Positions 20,864 to 21,135 of a DNA stretch of 21,135 bases are shown here, in pieces; the first letter of the stretch is position 1; each line of letters opens with the position of its first letter. Origin of the DNA: a virus. The notes under the pieces were generated by a model. It saw only the letters and a list, made by a program, of their open reading frames with translations, was not told the DNA's origin and did not search any database. Location: positions 1 to 21,135 of the IMG/VR virus record IMGVR_UViG_3300042448_002009. One strand, written 5' to 3'. The translations under genes were made by a program, and so were the position numbers.

Positions 20864-21004
20864 TTATTTTCCTTGACCTCGGTAAGCCTTCTTGTAGTTC
20901 TTAGAACTTTTAAGTTTTGAGGTCTTAGTCTTTGCATGTACACCAGGACGACTAACTTTATAGGAAAGTTTAGTGTTGGTAGATTGGGTGCTAATTTTTG
21001 CCAT
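20864..21004 (-). CDS. 46-residue basic phage protein
   Basis: An ATG at 21004 opens a 46-residue frame starting MAKISTQSTNTKLSYKVSRP and ending SKNYKKAYRGQGK, with a TAA at 20866-20864. It contains 11 lysines and 3 arginines. The ending SKLKSSKNYKKAYRGQGK resembles, from memory, small conserved proteins in Bacteroidota phages of unknown function. The high positive charge and small size suggest nucleic-acid binding or a virion core component. It is bracketed by a partial gene 24 bases upstream and by a GC-rich stretch and terminator downstream. A longer frame covering 21099-20722 crosses the terminator and is discarded. Confidence 0.78.
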   Translation of the reverse strand: MAKISTQSTNTKLSYKVSRPGVHAKTKTSKLKSSKNYKKAYRGQGK

Positions 21005-21028
21005 TGCTTTTTGTTTAGAATTACAAAT

Positions 21029-21135
21029 CTATAAAAATAATCTATATACACTATACATAACATGTGAATGAAAATAAGCTTCAGCTTCCATTTCTTCATC
21101 TCTGTTGAGAAATTGAGGTAGAAACTCCTGACATA
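21029..21135 (-). CDS. C-terminal end of an unknown gene (partial)
   Basis: The frame that begins at 21133 and ends with TAG at 21031-21029 gives 34 residues with protein-like composition: QEFLPQFLNRDEEMEAEAYF, then HSHVMYSVYRLFL. It has acidic and aromatic residues unlike the adjacent frames. The upstream part lies outside the window, so no function can be given. It ends 24 bases before the ATG of the 46-residue gene. Confidence 0.5.
   Translation of the reverse strand, partial: CQEFLPQFLNRDEEMEAEAYFHSHVMYSVYRLFL

Noticed and set aside
20722-21099. A 125-residue open frame on the minus strand
   Set aside because: It runs through the GC-rich stretch, the terminator hairpin and the promoter. 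Its composition is not protein-like, and the 46-residue basic gene in another frame explains the region better.

Overview
The window is a compact, AT-rich block of a tailed double-stranded DNA phage. Every supported gene lies on the minus strand, so transcription runs from position 21135 towards position 1. Neighbouring genes mostly abut or overlap by 1 to 62 bases. Leaders are A-rich with little Shine-Dalgarno signal, and several gaps carry TAnnTTTG-type promoter boxes. Both point to a phage of Bacteroidota (Flavobacterium or Bacteroides type). The packaging block resembles crAss-like phages and other Bacteroidota podoviruses (very large portal, about 740-residue terminase, IHF-like protein, small winged-helix protein). 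No major capsid or tail-tube gene falls inside the window, so I do not assign a family.

Layout in transcription order: (1) 21135-20864: the C-terminal end of an unknown gene and a 46-residue basic protein, closed by a GC-rich structured stretch and a strong terminator. (2) 20720-18024: a promoter and an accessory operon. It encodes an unknown protein, a GIY-YIG-like family protein, a DUF1599/MazG-like protein, a 39-residue membrane peptide, a two-domain phage protein, an Acb2/Tad1-like cyclic-nucleotide sponge, a small unknown protein and a GroES-like co-chaperonin candidate. A terminator follows. (3) 17904-12797: virion appendage genes, including a LamG/concanavalin-fold protein, an 891-residue beta-helix spike or fibre and a 338-residue fibre-like protein. 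(4) 12767-9420: an unusually rich lysis module. It holds a holin-4-like protein, a small hydrophobic protein, a beta-repeat protein with a cationic tail, a tandem-PAS membrane protein, a two-helix holin candidate, a GH24 lysozyme and an M15 peptidase. (5) 9347-8773: two small basic proteins, one lying between two 28-bp direct repeats, then a terminator. (6) 8648-1: a coiled-coil protein, a winged-helix protein, an IHF-like protein, an eight-cysteine protein, an unknown protein, a PD-(D/E)XK nuclease, an unknown protein, large terminase, portal and the start of an acidic protein.

Two points stand out. A double-PAS sensor module is joined to a C-terminal membrane hairpin inside the lysis cassette, which suggests lysis timing tied to a physiological signal. 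An Acb2-like protein in the accessory operon suggests defence against CBASS or Thoeris signalling. A dyad-symmetric box, TAAATGTTTA, occurs three times in 54 bp before the packaging operon and in near-copies before two other operons, and may be a phage operator. All functional calls rest on motif reading; no database search was run.
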